A stretch of DNA of 64,000 nucleotides from Plectrocnemia conspersa (GCA_009617715.1 VTFK01000219.1:478870-542869); one strand, 5' to 3'. Shown: positions 1 through 12,604, counted from the stretch's first letter. A program made the numbers and translations. The notes: generated from the sequence alone by a model not told the origin.

Positions 1-360
1 GCACATTATCCGGAGGTGGAGACCCTAGGTTATGTATAATTGCGATGCTGTTTTGGTGTCGTTGTTTTAATGAGTACGAAGTGGCGCAGATTCCTGACTG
101 ATCCTCTAAGGAGGGCCTCTCTGGAAAATGCCTTAAATGAGGCCTGATCGACCAAAATGGAAAGCTTGGCGTCGGCTCCTCTGCAGTGGAGTCTATTGAA
201 TTAATTGGGTAAGCTTAGCGAAAAGCAGCACAAAAACTCTGGCGTTAGGTTAAGAGAAAGTAAAAAGCGTTGTCACCCCTTTTATTATCATCGACCCAAG
301 AGCAACTGTCTGGCGTGGCTCAAAACTGTTTATATCCCTGGCTGTGTGACTAATATAATT
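1..360. other. Unique island, no gene seen
   Basis: Mixed-composition DNA without long A/T runs, unlike the sequence that follows. No coding potential beyond short random frames and no repeat shared with the rest of the window. It may be the edge of a conserved non-coding block that continues to the left. Confidence 0.4.
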
Positions 361-1180
361 TTTAATTGGTAAGTCCAAGCTTTTTATATATTTTTAGAAA
401 GGTCTTATCATAATTTATATCTTTAAAGTGGTTCCGAGAAACATCGTTATTACTTTTTGATGATAAACGGATGCTACATAAATAGAAAAAAAAGTAAACA
501 ATATTTACACATTTGAATTTCGATATACGGTGACAGAAGTATATTTTGTTTTGTATGATAAGTAGAAATTATGATGAAGAGTCATCCACACGAATAGTAA
601 AAATCAAGCATTTAATACAGAAGGATTTTTATTAAATAGCTGCCGCATTTTTAAAATGTTCTGATGGAAAGCAAAATTAGTTTTTTTGGTAGTAAAGGAG
701 TGCCCATTAAAATTATTTGAGTTTAGTTTGGTGATGCATGTATATTACTTCAACAAGTGTACGAATGGCTTTGAAAGAGTACTGTAGTAGACTCGATCAG
801 GTTAGACACGCTATCTTTACTAACAGCAAGAGTGAGTTATATTAAAAATATGCTTATGTAATATAATATGTATCATGTAATTCACATACTCGATCAAAGG
901 TTGAATACGGATTTCTGTTTTCAGCATTAAAATAAAACAGACGTACCTAGTAATTTTAGGTCATTAATATCGATATACTAAATTACCAATTAAATAATGA
1001 TATAAGCAGCATGGGAACTGCTCAAAATTAAAATGTATAATTAGGACATAGAAGAGATTCATTGCTAAGCATTGAGTTCGATTTCTCATTACTAAAATAT
1101 AAATGTCATTGTAAAGCACTTTTCTGCGATATTAATAAATTATGTCACTTTATACGATGGTAGCTGATATTATCCTAGAC
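361..1180. other. AT-rich non-coding stretch
   Basis: A/T-rich DNA with no gene, inverted-repeat element or recognisable transposase. A weak protein-like stretch near 570-660 was examined and not accepted. Confidence 0.6.
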
Positions 1181-1500
1181 ATTGGATATCAGCGCGACAC
1201 AGCGAGTCAGTATTAATCAAGTTACTGGCAAGAGAATTCGCTGCGATCGCAGTTGTCATATTAAAATTGTCTAGCGATGGTAATGGGCAAGCGAGAGAGA
1301 AAGACTAGATCAGATTAATCAGCAAAAAAGTGACAAGACCCATCCCACCTGAGATTTTGGTTTCTCATTAGTGCAACGCAGAGAAGTGGAAGGCAGTAAT
1401 CCCCTTTGCTGTCAAACTTGGAGCACGCTCACTCGCCTACCGAACGTATTATATACAGTCAGTCCCCCTCGGATTCTACGAATACGTAGTATACTCTTCT
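1181..1500. other. Unique island with a 12-bp palindrome
   Basis: Higher-G+C, low-homopolymer island. It holds the perfect palindrome CTGCGATCGCAG at 1241-1252 and a GAGAGAG word near 1293. No reading frame of note. A non-coding regulatory role is possible but unproven. Confidence 0.35.
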
Positions 1501-2044
1501 ATACATCCACTGCCATAAATATCGAATGCACGCTTAACACAATATGAAACCGTTTTCGCGTCTTGTTCGAACTGCAGCTTAGGTGTTCCGAGTGATATAT
1601 TAGGAAGAATTGGGAAAATTTCGCAGAAGACACCTTATTTAGGGTAGGAAACGCAGAGGGTGGGTTAAATATTAGAGTCGGGCATATGCCTTCATATTTC
1701 ATATTCAATAAGTACAAACGATGTATTTAATTTTGAAATATTTACATTATGCGTTTTCAGTTTTGAGACTCAAAGGCATGGACTTATTAACTGACATTTT
1801 GCTTGAAAATGATGAATGAAAATAAATAATAGTATGCTCTTTCGAATGAATTGCTCGAACATGACTGAAATATGTAGATAAAGCATGTTTCAAGCACTTG
1901 TAGGGTAAGTTAATTAAATCCAGGAAAAAAGTAGATCTATGAAACCTAATTCACATCCCTACTAAACTAATTCAAGTTCACGATGACATGTTAAATATTA
2001 TTGAAGGTGAATTTATTATTACGAACTTAAAACATTAGTCATAA
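1501..2044. other. AT-rich non-coding stretch
   Basis: No gene, repeat or structured element recognised. The short minus-strand frame here (1499-1717) has no family resemblance. Confidence 0.6.
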
Positions 2045-2172
2045 TCATTCAGGTTCAAAATAAATATCAAATTGTTCGAATAAAAATAACATACTGTCAA
2101 AAATAATTGTATGTAGGACGCAAAGGTATTCAGAGTAACAAACGAAACGGGAATAACGACAGGGAAGCGGCG
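2045..2172. repeat. Dispersed repeat R1, copy A
   Basis: This ~125-bp block is repeated in the same orientation at 4553-4681 with about 85-90% identity by eye. Shared words include CAAATTGTTCGAATAAAAAT and GGGAATAACGACAG, and both copies end near GCGGCGA. Similarity falls off sharply on both sides. No terminal repeats or target duplication were found, so it is an unclassified fragment of an interspersed repeat. Confidence 0.75.
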
Positions 2173-2374
2173 ATATGATTAAAATTACGATGATTATCAT
2201 GTCATCAAATTTTTTTTTAAATGCAAAAATAAACATTTTTTAAAATTTGAATTCAAATACTTTATTTAAGATAATTTATATGTTTTGAATTAAATAAAAA
2301 AATCGAAATCAAAAACAAATAAATAATATATTTGTATACTTATATGTAGTAAAAGTAGATTATGTAGTTGCAAG
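2173..2374. other. AT-rich spacer
   Basis: A/T-rich sequence with poly-A/T runs and no feature recognised. Confidence 0.6.
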
Positions 2375-2650
2375 TATTTAACTTCGAGACCCTCCGCCTC
2401 CCCATTCGGTCCCCGTCGGGGCCCTCGAGTCCCTTCCATTGTTTTTTTCCCTTCGTACTCCTCAGCTCGACTCCTCTTGTAATTGTACTCGTTCGCACTC
2501 GTCCGACGGCTCGTGGATTAATTATTTATCAAACACTTCGGCGTTAGTTAGTTGTCCGAAGACAAAAGCAATTTGCTTAAAAGTACCCGTTTAAGCTAAA
2601 AATCGCTAATGACTAATGAAACGTTAGTCTTGCGTTCTCTTTGACTTATA
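2375..2650. other. Pyrimidine-rich unique island
   Basis: The plus strand is strongly C+T-rich, with a short hairpin word CCCCGTCGGGG at 2411-2421, and then turns to TAAT-rich words. No coding frame. It stands out clearly from the surrounding AT-rich DNA. Confidence 0.4.
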
Positions 2651-4552
2651 AACAATGTTACTATATATACCTATGTTAAAAATAAATCATCTAGTAATAA
2701 TTTAATAATTAATATAAACATAGATATTTTATTGTAGTGCTATATGTGCACTTTTGTTGGAGGAATTATCCTCGAATTTGCCTTACAACCGCTCCAGGAT
2801 TATCTAACCAAAAGAGAAAAAGCTTTTCTTCTCCTTGAGTAAGAAATCTAAATTTTCAACGGCGTCGCTCCGTGAGAATTGTATTTATTTATTCTTTTTC
2901 TCCCTTGCCTCTCAAGGATTTGTTTGTTCTCGACCATCTAAAATGTCGGCTTCCTCAGCAGCAAAAAACGTTATTAATGAACCGTTCTTTTTCAGCCAAC
3001 GTTTCTCAATCGGGTAATTATTATAGCGCTTGAAAATTTTCCAATCGCACTGCTTTAATTAAATCCAGCTGTAAATTTATCGCTTTCAACGAATTATGGT
3101 TGTTTCCCCAAAAAAATATAGGGGAGCGGCGAAATCTTGGACCGAATATTAAATAAAGAAAAAACCTCGATCGGCGGATACAAACATCGTCCGAAGAAGT
3201 TAGACAGTTCATTTTTCATTTCGACCCTTTCGACAGTCCACCCTTCTTCATGGCTTCTTGGCGTGTGTGTAACAATTGATTTTTGTTTGCCCGCAGCTTC
3301 ACTGGTCGTCATATAAAGCTTTTTTTTGAGGTATCGTAAAGCGGTAAACATGCATTAACAACCAGTAATGTCTTTATTCCCTGCATTTATAACGCTTAAA
3401 TGTAGGAGGGTGACTGCATGAGGCATTTCAACTTTGACGTCTTATTATGGGGGAAAAAACGATATTCATCCCCTTGCATTTTATCGATACGTGTTGTTAC
3501 GTTTGAAATGCGGTATAAACATATCCAATGTTGGGGTTAACAAGACGGAATCTAAAACCCTAAACACCTTAGAAACGTATGAAATGTTTGAGAGAATACT
3601 AATGATACATATATTGTATTGGTGAAAATAAAAATAAAAATATTAAATCAAATATAATAGAATGGTATTAAATTAAATGTTATTTCTTATTACATATAAA
3701 TATTTGTAAAATAATCATCAAATATTGGATTACTGTATTGTGCTTCATTTAAACAATTTTGCAATGATTTTAAAATAGTTTAAGAAAATAGTGATAAGAC
3801 TAGATAAAGGTAAACTTAATATGTATTTGCAAAAGTATGTTTAAACGATTGAAAGAAATATTTTTGTATTTAATAATAAATTTAAACGTTATTAAAAATA
3901 TAAATAATTAAAAAGTAGCCGGATATATTAAAAATATACATTTAATTTTGTAATATTTTAAATATGCATGTTTAGATTTTTGTTGTTGACGATATTTTAC
4001 GTTAGCCCAGTGCGTTACAACTTGGTGAACACAATTAAGAACTACTAAGTAAATAGTGAGACACAAGATTAAAACATTAGGGCACAAATATAAAGAGTCT
4101 TTCTAGACTCATTTTCACCAAAGCTTTTTTCTTCGATGACATTAAAGGAAAAGAGCTTTTCCAGTTTGATTGCCAAACTTGGTTCTAGCAAACCATCATA
4201 TTAAGTCGTCAGGAGTTAGCTTAAACTTCAAGAAGAATTAACAACCCAAAGCCACGACACAATCGATCAATTGCGTTTCTATACAATTTATTGCACAGCT
4301 TAGAACTAAATAAAAAGTGGGCATTCTGGTTTCTTGATGTTTTTCATTTCTCAAGAAATAAAAACTCTCATTTTACCTTCTTGATTTTCTTGAGAGATTT
4401 TATTAATTAAGAAAATATATAACTAGTATGGAAAATATCTTGTGTTTATCTTTTTGCAATCATTTTTTGCCAATATTTAAGCATGTAAATTATATTATTA
4501 AGCTAGGCAACAAGTAAATTGGGCGGAATTTAAATCAACTTTGAATTTTATT
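2651..4552. other. AT-rich stretch with a small island at 3020-3350
   Basis: Mostly A/T-rich non-coding DNA. The 3020-3350 section is less A/T-rich and lacks homopolymers, but shows no exon structure. Short imperfect hairpins occur at 4098-4113 and around 4330-4400. No transposon signature. Confidence 0.5.
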
Positions 4553-4681
4553 GATCACTCAAGTTTAAAATAAATAGCAAATTGTTCGAATAAAAATAAC
4601 ATACTGGCAAAAAAAATTGTATTTAGGACGAAAAGGTATTGAGAGCGACGAACGAAATGGGAATAACGACAGAGCGGCGAC
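4553..4681. repeat. Dispersed repeat R1, copy B
   Basis: Second, direct-orientation copy of the block at 2045-2172. Both carry a minus-strand frame that closes at the same relative position, but amino-acid-changing differences are common. This fits neutral decay rather than a conserved peptide. Confidence 0.75.
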
Positions 4682-5755
4682 GGAGAGCACGCTTGGCTTG
4701 TTGTGTAGTTATCTGACAATGTTGGGAGTCCAACCAATTTTTAATATAAGTTCTGACTCATATAATATAAATTCCGACTTTTTAATATAAATTCTGACTC
4801 ACACTATAAATAAGGACCACAATTGCATTAAAATTCTGACCTGAAAAAAGAGTCATTAAAATATGAAAGAACATTATTTATTAAAACGTATTGATAGGTA
4901 GATTATTACACATTCTTTATAAAATAACTATTTAAAAAGCACATACCATCTAAACTTTAGATTCTAAAGTGTAATCGGCTATACTTTAGAAATTTTTAGT
5001 AAAAAAAAATTCTGTGAAAAGCCCCTATATATTTACATATTTGCCAATACCTATAAGAAACGGTTTTTTCTTCTTTGAATGGTAATGTAGTTCTTAGATT
5101 ACAAAAGCAAAGATATTGCTGATTAAAGTAATTAAGAAATTCACTTACAATTTTTTCTCATTTAAATACTTCCGACTTCTAATAAAAGCTTTCAAATCAA
5201 AATGCATATTTTCAAACATCTAGCACAGGCCCATATTTTCTTTTGCACCAGTATAAAAAATTATTCAAAATTATTCATACAAATTATTTTTTTAGCAAAA
5301 AAGACTGAAAATTCTTGAGAAATTTGTTGATTTACAATTTAGATTTTTTCCAAAAATTGTTTAGATAAAAAACTATGTAAAAGTAATCTTTATTAAAACA
5401 AAATTAAACTATAACCACATTCAAAAGGGTTAAGATTTGCTCCAATAAAAGAGTGAGGCTACAGATCATGAGTGTCTTAGAGATTTAGTGTTAGATAATA
5501 ATGTGTTAATTACGTTGCATAGCAAACAGGAGTAAGAGCGTCAGGTTAAAAACTGATAAAAACTCAGTTTGTAGCAGCAAGTTATGATTGCAAAGAGTAC
5601 ATAAGATAAGATACTCCCTGTGGGGAAATGTCATAAGGGGCGAATAAGAGATAGTTCCCGATCCTTAGGGATAAAAAAATGACAAATAATAAAACGTGCT
5701 CTTAGTGAATAACCCACATTGACCGATACGTATATATACACAAAAAATGTGGTCT
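4682..5755. other. AT-rich non-coding stretch
   Basis: No gene or mobile element recognised. The section 5400-5730 is less A/T-rich but has no frame or repeat of note. Confidence 0.55.
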
Positions 5756-6110
5756 GAACGCATTATTTTTTTGGTTTTCGTTATTCTCGTCGATATCGGA
5801 ATGTCGGGGGGTGATTATTGTTCAGGCTCTTTGTGAGGCGACTCCTTTCTGGCGCTGGTGTGTGCATTGTGATCGAATCGGTGAGTAAATTGAAAAAGAG
5901 AGATGTATGGATTTATTTGGTGTGGATTGGCCTGATGCGGAGAGTAAGTAAATGGCGGCCGGACATGGCCGCGGGCGGCCCGCATACATCACGGCCGCCG
6001 GAAACACACTTTGGGCGGCTAGGGTGGGCGGGAGGCAGTGTGCCCGCTACGCGCCAGCAGCTCTCAACATTCGCTCGGACAATGGTCTGGGACTGATGAC
6101 GTTGAAAAAA
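5756..6110. promoter_or_regulatory. CpG-rich island, candidate promoter or Polycomb-type element
   Basis: Among the most G+C- and CpG-rich stretches of the window, with core 5940-6080. It contains two ATGGC words (5952-5956, 5965-5969), which on the minus strand read GCCAT, the known core of Pho/YY1 sites. Two splice-donor-like strings, GTGAGTAA near 5881 and AGTAAGTAA near 5942, also fall here. Overlapping short frames on both strands show no protein family. A promoter or first non-coding exon, a Polycomb response element or a chance GC island are all compatible. Confidence 0.3.
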
Positions 6111-7015
6111 AAACAAGGAAAAAGCTAATAAAATGTGAGATAATTGCATGGTGACCAACATATTGTACTATAGAAAGAAAGTTAACTGATTCCTGACATG
6201 TTGAGTTAATTATTTATTTATTTATCTGGAACTCTACATTAAACCCATGTTTGTAATAACCAAAATATTAGCGTTTTAGAAAATATCACACAACTATTAT
6301 CTGGACTTTTTTATTTTCTAGATGCCTTTAATAATATTTTGTATAATACGATAATGATCATGGGTAAATATTATATCGTTTAAAAAAAATTATTAAACCA
6401 ATTTCTAAATTTTTAAAATTTTATAAGTATAAAAAAATACAAGAATATAATCAAATATATAATACTACTTTTGTTATAAAAATTTGAAATTAAAAAAAAA
6501 AATCTTATTTCCTTGAACATGAAACTTTATTTTTCGAGATTTTTTGGAAAATTTAAATATCAAAGAAAAACATTTTTTAGTTGCTCCAAAAAAATATTCA
6601 ATTATTTGGACGAATACCTAATTTTTTTGTAGATGAAATTACTGATAATGATAATATAACGATTGCAGAGAAAAAGTTGGTTTAAAAAAGAAAAACAGCA
6701 GAGGTAATTGTATTTTATATTTTTAGATTACTCTTTTTTTATTTAGTTACACAAAAAAATTCAGGATTCCCAAAATTACTAAAAATCTGAATCCCCATCT
6801 AAAATCTCTTAATAATGTCTGGTTCAAGAATTAAAACACTCCTCTATTTACAATTAAAGGGATTAACCCATGCTATTTGATCATAAAAAAGACAGTTCGG
6901 CTTTTTCTGCTTGTTAGAAAAATGAGAAACTACCGAAAGAAACCTAACGGATTGAGTATCAAAATATCCGCCATAAATCAAAAAGGATTAAAATATTAAT
7001 TGTCCTGAGGTTTGA
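6111..7015. other. AT-rich non-coding stretch
   Basis: Very A/T-rich with many homopolymers. Nothing recognised. Confidence 0.6.
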
Positions 7016-7370
7016 TAACATTCGGGTTTGCCTTTGAAACGGTCGTTCCTAATCTGCTCTAGCGGCCAACGAAAATTTGATTTAAAAAAACTCGTCACCT
7101 TTCTGTAATTACTTGTCCTTAGGGCCATTTGTATAAATACAGGAAAGTGAGCAACAAAGAATCATATATTTTCAGACACTTATTCTACTGGCATTCATAC
7201 TTTAATATATAATTTGGAGCTTAAGGCATCCGAAGTTAAGAGTCATTCAACTTGGACTACAACCAACAGAAAGCCAACTTAGCTTCAAACCAGCGAAGAT
7301 CGCAGAAGCCGCCGCTTCCCTCTTCGCATCCACTGGTCCACCTCAATTTTCTAAATTCAGAGTTAACCTT
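7016..7370 (+). promoter_or_regulatory. Unique island with TATA-like box
   Basis: Lower-A/T island with TATAAATA at 7132-7139 and an initiator-like TCAGAC about 40 bp downstream, near 7172. That spacing is longer than the usual ~30 bp, so the promoter reading is weak. No open frame follows. Confidence 0.2.
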
Positions 7371-8155
7371 GCATTAAAAATATATGGAGTATACGGACGC
7401 AACAACGGAAACATTTCTCAATTGTTCTATAACAAACTATATTATTATTTTTATTTATTTATGGACAATTTGAGAATCTCTTCCCATTTATATTAAAATA
7501 CACAATGTGCTAAAAATAATGACGCTAAGTTGTATAATAAATCTCTTTTATTTGTTTTATTATATGTCGAAAAAAATATCAACTTACCCCATCAAAGATA
7601 GCTATGTATGGTTGTATGGTAGATTTTAACGATAAGGGTAACTAGTTTTTGAGTTATCGCGCATACGGAATCATGATTCGGATGTACACACACACAAATG
7701 CGAAAATGATAAAAACGTGATCTGAAAACGATATGAGATAGATTTATATGAAATATGAGGAATGTTTCGAGATAACGCGGGTAAAGTTATACAATGGATG
7801 GACGTACAATTTATTATCATGTAATATCAATTTACTTATATTCTTGTATATTTTAATTTTTCCCAATAGAGTATTGTTGCTAGGGGTATATAAAGTAATT
7901 AATTTTTTAACAGTAACAGTTATTTTGATCGACCTATATATATGCACGTATATCATGTACACCTTTTAAAAATTAAGTAAAGTTATGTTTTTGGGTAGTT
8001 TTGTTCATTAAGAAAACATAATTTGAATGCAAACTTTTGGCATTTTATATTTAAAGTTACTGAATATTTTTTAATAAGGGGTTGTTATTTAATATCTGTA
8101 TCTCTCTATACATTGGAACATACATTTCTTTCGCAAAGTAACAGAAGAAAAAATA
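7371..8155. other. AT-rich non-coding stretch
   Basis: No gene recognised. The overlapping 72-73 residue frames at 7744-7969 on both strands are composition artefacts. Confidence 0.55.
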
Positions 8156-8770
8156 TATAAATCGATTCGGTCGCGACAAAGAGAGAAAATAGCTTAAAAG
8201 TTGTGCACAGATGTGTCCGACGAAATGCAATAGCTGAAAAGCGAAAAAAACAAGAAGAGCCAAGTTTCAGTCACCGACGAAAAGTTGCACCAGTAAAGTT
8301 GATCACGCCATAAAAGGCCGTTTCACCGTCCGTTTATTTAGCGCGCATTCTGCATCTCCTCGTAGCCATTTTTGCAGCATCGAACCCCAGTGACTCCCCT
8401 CAATTTAAGGGTGGGTCTCAAACGAGCAGCTTTGTTAATGAACATTCAATGGTCCCGAAACTGAAATCGATTTACAATTAATTAGTTCAATTTATCGGCG
8501 TCTGAACGGGCGATTTGAAATTGAAATTAGAGTTTTATTCGGTGAGCTCTGTCGGCTGTGGTGGTGGTCCAAAGAGAGAAGGGAATCTGCATGACAGAGG
8601 GAATAAATCATTCACGAGGGTCGGCCGGCCCTTCGCTGTACCTTTTACCTTTCAACTTTCGACCAGGTACGAATAACGTGGCGCCCCTAATCGCATCGCC
8701 GCAACTTTGGACGGCGCAGAGATAATGTACTTAAACGGCAACAAGCGAGGGTTTTATACTTGACGTGTGC
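8156..8770. promoter_or_regulatory. Unique island with homeodomain-type words
   Basis: A ~600-bp G+C-richer island holding CAATTAATTAG at 8475-8485 (clustered TAAT cores) and CCATAAA near 8308, the reverse complement of the TTTATGG word bound by posterior-Hox and Caudal-type proteins. No repeat and no frame. The composition break at both edges suggests constraint or recent origin; a regulatory role is inference. Confidence 0.3.
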
Positions 8771-10450
8771 GATATGTCATTTGATATGATTCAGTATGGA
8801 TTTATATATTAGAACTGTATATATCATTTGTAACTTTGTTTCGGCAGTTGAATCGTATCATTCAACTATTACAACAGACAATGTATTTTGTTAAATTATT
8901 TTAATTTGTAACATAAATTTGACATACAGAAGAACATAAATCTCACAAGTCAATTATGACTTGTTTAATACAGTAAATTGCTAAAAATAAACATTATTTA
9001 GAAAATTAAAACTTTCCTGCCTTTATTATGCCAGTCAGAATAATTGTCATAGCTCACAAATTCAATGCCTTAAAAAGCACACGTGTTTTGGTTGATTCAA
9101 ACCTTTGAGTGATTGTTTGTGTTGTGTTAATTTACTTTTATTCAGAGAACCTAAAAACTCAAATACTTGTATTTTGGTTCATTATCTTGTCGAAAATTAT
9201 GTAAAATAAACAAGCTAAAACCAGCAACTTTTAAAGCAAAAAGTATTTCATTGTCTTTTATTGTGATCATTAAATGATCATTAAATTTCATTCCAGGACA
9301 AATTAAAAAAATAATGTTTGAATAACTTATTACTAAATATTTTTTATAATTATTGCAATTTAAATAATTATTAAAGTACCTACAATATATATCTAAAACA
9401 TGCTTTTGTAAAAGTCATGTTATAGAAAAAAAATTAAGAATTATAATTCAGATTTATGATTATTTTTTGTAAACAAATCAATTCTTTAAAATAATTTTAA
9501 GAATTATTTAAAAATTATTTTTTATTAATTATTAAAGAAATTATTTGAATAATTGTATTAAAAAAAGTAATACAGACGCGTGAAGAGAAATAACTCGTGA
9601 CTCACTAAAAAGTCGCTGGCGATTAAAGGGTAAAACAGTCAAAATATAATTGCATTAGTAAAGATTTAAATTAAAATCAATTCAGGTTATTCAAAATAGT
9701 GCTATAATTTTTTTGTTAAAATTGCCCTTCGATGCTTACACGAAAGACATATATATATGTATATATAAAAACTAAAATTTTACCAAAATATAAACAAATA
9801 TTGGTAGCCAAAACATGCTAGAGGGAAAATCGATTATAAATACTATAGTTAAATTTAGAAAACACCTACATAGTTATGAAATTGGATCTGCCGATGATTA
9901 ATACATCCCTTAAGCATTTTCTGTTATGTTTGGCCCTAATTATTTAAAATATATTACATTTAAAACCTTTATTAATTTAAGAAAATTAACTAGAAATAAT
10001 TGCAAAGTAATTAAAAAATATTTAAAAAAAAATTAAATTAATAAATAATACATAAAGCAACATTTAACATGCATTTTATTTTTCTTATTTATTAAATTTA
10101 TTAATAAATATTTCAAGTGTACTAATTATATATTTTTAAATGTATACGTATTAAATTTATAATCATAAAGTATCAAATTGTAACCGCAGAATGAGAAACT
10201 TTTCAATTTGTGGAATTACGTAAATAAATAATAATAGAAAATAAATTCCTGACAGGTGCTAGTACATAAGTATTAAAAAAGTCAACTAATTACCAGAATA
10301 GAGCTTTTTAATGTTTTTTTTTATTTTTCCGAACCTGTACAATTTTACCAATGTGTTTTAGAATTAAATTTAAAGAATAACAGACCAACCCTACTCCAAT
10401 TAATTTAGTTTTAAAAAATAGTTGCACACAAATTTAACATAAACAAATTA
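8771..10450. other. AT-rich non-coding stretch
   Basis: Extremely A/T-rich with many TTAAAT/TTATTA runs. No element ends, frames or RNA genes recognised. Confidence 0.6.
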
Positions 10451-10789
10451 GTTAAACCTAACTTAATCAAATGAAAGTTCAAAAACTGTAGTTAGATTAA
10501 GAACTTTCATTAGATCAAATTGGGTTAGGGTTTAAACAACAAATGGACGTTTCGCAGATGTCAAATTCAGTTTCAAAGACAGTAAAATGGGGTAAATCTG
10601 TTCCAACTGAGTAAGTCAATCAGATATATTGAATATATAAGAATTAACCAGATTGAAAGTCTGCGAATCGGTGACATCAATATTAATAATTATAAATTAT
10701 TATGTGTTATTTAATTTATTACCAATGTATGTCACTGCAGCTGGGCATGTTTTTTTTTTAATAATAACGAAATTTTTTAAATAAAAATT

Positions 10790-10866
10790 CGAGCGTGGCT
10801 GCTGGGGCTCGAACCCGCAACCTCAGAGTGATTAGTCTGAGACGTTACGGACTATGCTTTTCCATC
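10790..10866 (-). ncRNA. tRNA-derived SINE head or tRNA pseudogene
   Basis: Read on the minus strand, this has an A-box-like GCATAGTCCGTAACG, an anticodon-type stem TCAGA/TCTGA, and a B-box-like GGTTCGAGCC (plus positions 10806-10815), at tRNA-like spacing. The T stem has mismatches and no acceptor stem closes, so it is not a working tRNA. A run of T on the plus strand at 10750-10759 would be an A-rich tail of a transcript running leftward. Best read as a short tRNA-derived SINE or retroposed tRNA. Confidence 0.5.
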
Positions 10867-11029
10867 CTTAATGTACGACCTAGTTAGATTTTAATTGATC
10901 ATCAAGATACTTATCATTGATATTAGAAAAATCTGGCTAAACCTAATCTGTGATGGTCGATCGGAATTATTATTATATAAAAATTACTAATTTTGATCAC
11001 CTAGTTATGATTGAGACTAAAAAAAAACA

Positions 11030-11105
11030 TCAAGGTTCAGATAGGATTCGAGCCCAGGTCTTTTAGATCAAAGGTCAGACTTGTACCAATCATTTATCGT
11101 GCTGG
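11030..11105 (-). ncRNA. Second tRNA-like (SINE-type) segment
   Basis: On the minus strand there is an A-box-like TGATTGGTACAAG (plus 11083-11096) and a B-box-like GGCTCGAATCC (plus 11043-11053) at tRNA spacing, around an anticodon-arm-like CTTTGATCTAAAAG. An A run on the plus strand at about 11021-11029 would read as a T-run terminator for a leftward RNA polymerase III transcript. The sequence differs from the one at 10790, so the two do not look like copies of one insertion. Confidence 0.45.
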
Positions 11106-11185
11106 TTCTACTGGCTTAGTTAGTGAAATTATATTTCTACTAGAGAAAATATAATTTTACTGAAAAATTCACCTTTACAGTAACA

Positions 11186-11995
11186 AATACACAAAAATAG
11201 ACTAGAATTAACTTATTTAATAATTGTGATTTCTCTATTATTTTCAATATAAATCTGGTTGTTTAACAAGATTGATCCCAGTAAGATAATGCACATTGTT
11301 ACAATTTAACCGTGTCGTAAAAATAAAAAAAATCATATGCTAGTAAAATATTATACTAAATACAGCAAAAGATTATTCATTTCAACCATAACAAAAAAAA
11401 AACAAAGCCAGTTTTATGCTATTTTATAATTTAGGAATTCCTAATTTTATTATAAAATCTAAAACTCAACCCTAAATAAATTTAAAATTAACTACGAATC
11501 ATAGTCTATTTTTATCATATAATAAAATATGATAGAATTTTATAAAATTATTTAAAATATCTGTTTTGTATAACTGTGGCAAAAATAAAATCGACGATAT
11601 CTAAACATACCATTATAAGGAGTCTTATTTTTGTGTTAAAAATATTGTACATAATTTTGGATATGTCCAAATGTATTCATTCGATCGCTTTAATAAATGC
11701 TGCCTTTATTTATTTCTATTATTGATATTACTCGATTTTTAGATGTTATTTGCTTAACTCAGATTCCACAATGTTTGTATAACAAAAAATATGAGATTTC
11801 GAGAAAACCTTTCTGTTTATTTAATCAAATACCAATATATAGGATTATTTTGTTTGTTCCCAAATAGATACGTATAAACATCGATAAAATTAATTAATAA
11901 CTTGATATATATAAATATCACATATGTATGTATATATCAAGGGATATTCATTCAACGCATTACATGCTTGTTGATTAATCAATTCGCTTGTAATC
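11186..11995. other. AT-rich non-coding stretch
   Basis: No gene, repeat or element end recognised. Confidence 0.6.
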
Positions 11996-12375
11996 GGTAT
12001 TAAGGAGGGTATCCCAATGCCCCAAAACGCCTTTCGTTTTGACCCAGTACACTAGTACATGGACCGACCCTAGCGACGGATACAAATAGAGCGTAACGCG
12101 AATGGAAAAGCCAAAGATTTCCACCGATAGGGTATAGGAGGCTGGAATACGTAACGTACGGCCGGCATTAACCCCGGAAGGCTTTCGGGGCTGCCTCTAT
12201 GTTTTATTCATACTGTCAATTCGCTGAGTGAAAAGCCTTCATGGAAATGTGTCTTTTGAATACGCGCATCCTGCCGGTCCATCTACCACTGCTGCTACAT
12301 TTATCTTTGGCTGTGTGTGTCCCACGAAAATCTGAGATAAACGGTTCGAAATACAGTGCGAACAGCGAAGGTTAA
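11996..12375. other. Unique GC-richer island
   Basis: Clearly less A/T-rich than its surroundings, with an imperfect hairpin CCCCGGAAGGCTTTCGGGG near 12173-12191. No frame longer than expected by chance. Candidate conserved non-coding element. Confidence 0.35.
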
Positions 12376-12604
12376 ATAAGAATTTAAAACAAATATTTTA
12401 TTAGTTTATGTAAATCAAAAATAGATAATTTTAAAATACATACAAGTATTAAATCTTGTCTGATTTCAAATCAAAAGTTTGATTTAATATATTATATCTT
12501 GAACTGGAAGTAATATAACTAATCAAAGTATGCGCCTTAGCAATTGATACAGATTTGATATACTAACAGTAGCATATTGATGTAAAAAGCAAAACATTCC
12601 GAAG
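12376..12604. other. AT-rich spacer
   Basis: No feature recognised up to the target duplication of the MITE that follows. Confidence 0.6.

Larger units (their letters stand above)
10455..11185. repeat. Dispersed repeat family X, copy 1
   Basis: Two blocks shared with 13110-13535 and partly with 44906-45090. One is near 10470-10605, with the word GGACGTTTCGCA preceded by AGAACTTTCATTAG. The other is near 11115-11170, a self-complementary stretch built on AAATTATATTT and GAAAATATAATT. Between them lie two tRNA-like segments annotated separately. The paired, partly palindromic end blocks suggest a non-autonomous mobile element that has been interrupted by SINE-like insertions; its family is unknown. 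Confidence 0.55.

Noticed and set aside
540..760. Weak LINE-like peptide (DEESSTRIVK...FYKIAAAF-like)
   Set aside because: Only one short stretch fits loosely, a stop interrupts it, and no ordered second motif follows.
1445..1470. TATA-like string followed by TCAGT as a core promoter
   Set aside because: The two words are only about 8 bp apart, far short of promoter spacing.
7744..7969. Overlapping 72-73 codon frames on opposite strands
   Set aside because: Symmetric frames in A/T-rich DNA with hydrophobic composition and no motif; chance.
8375..8400. Another TTCGA-type B-box-like string
   Set aside because: Isolated, without A box or stems.
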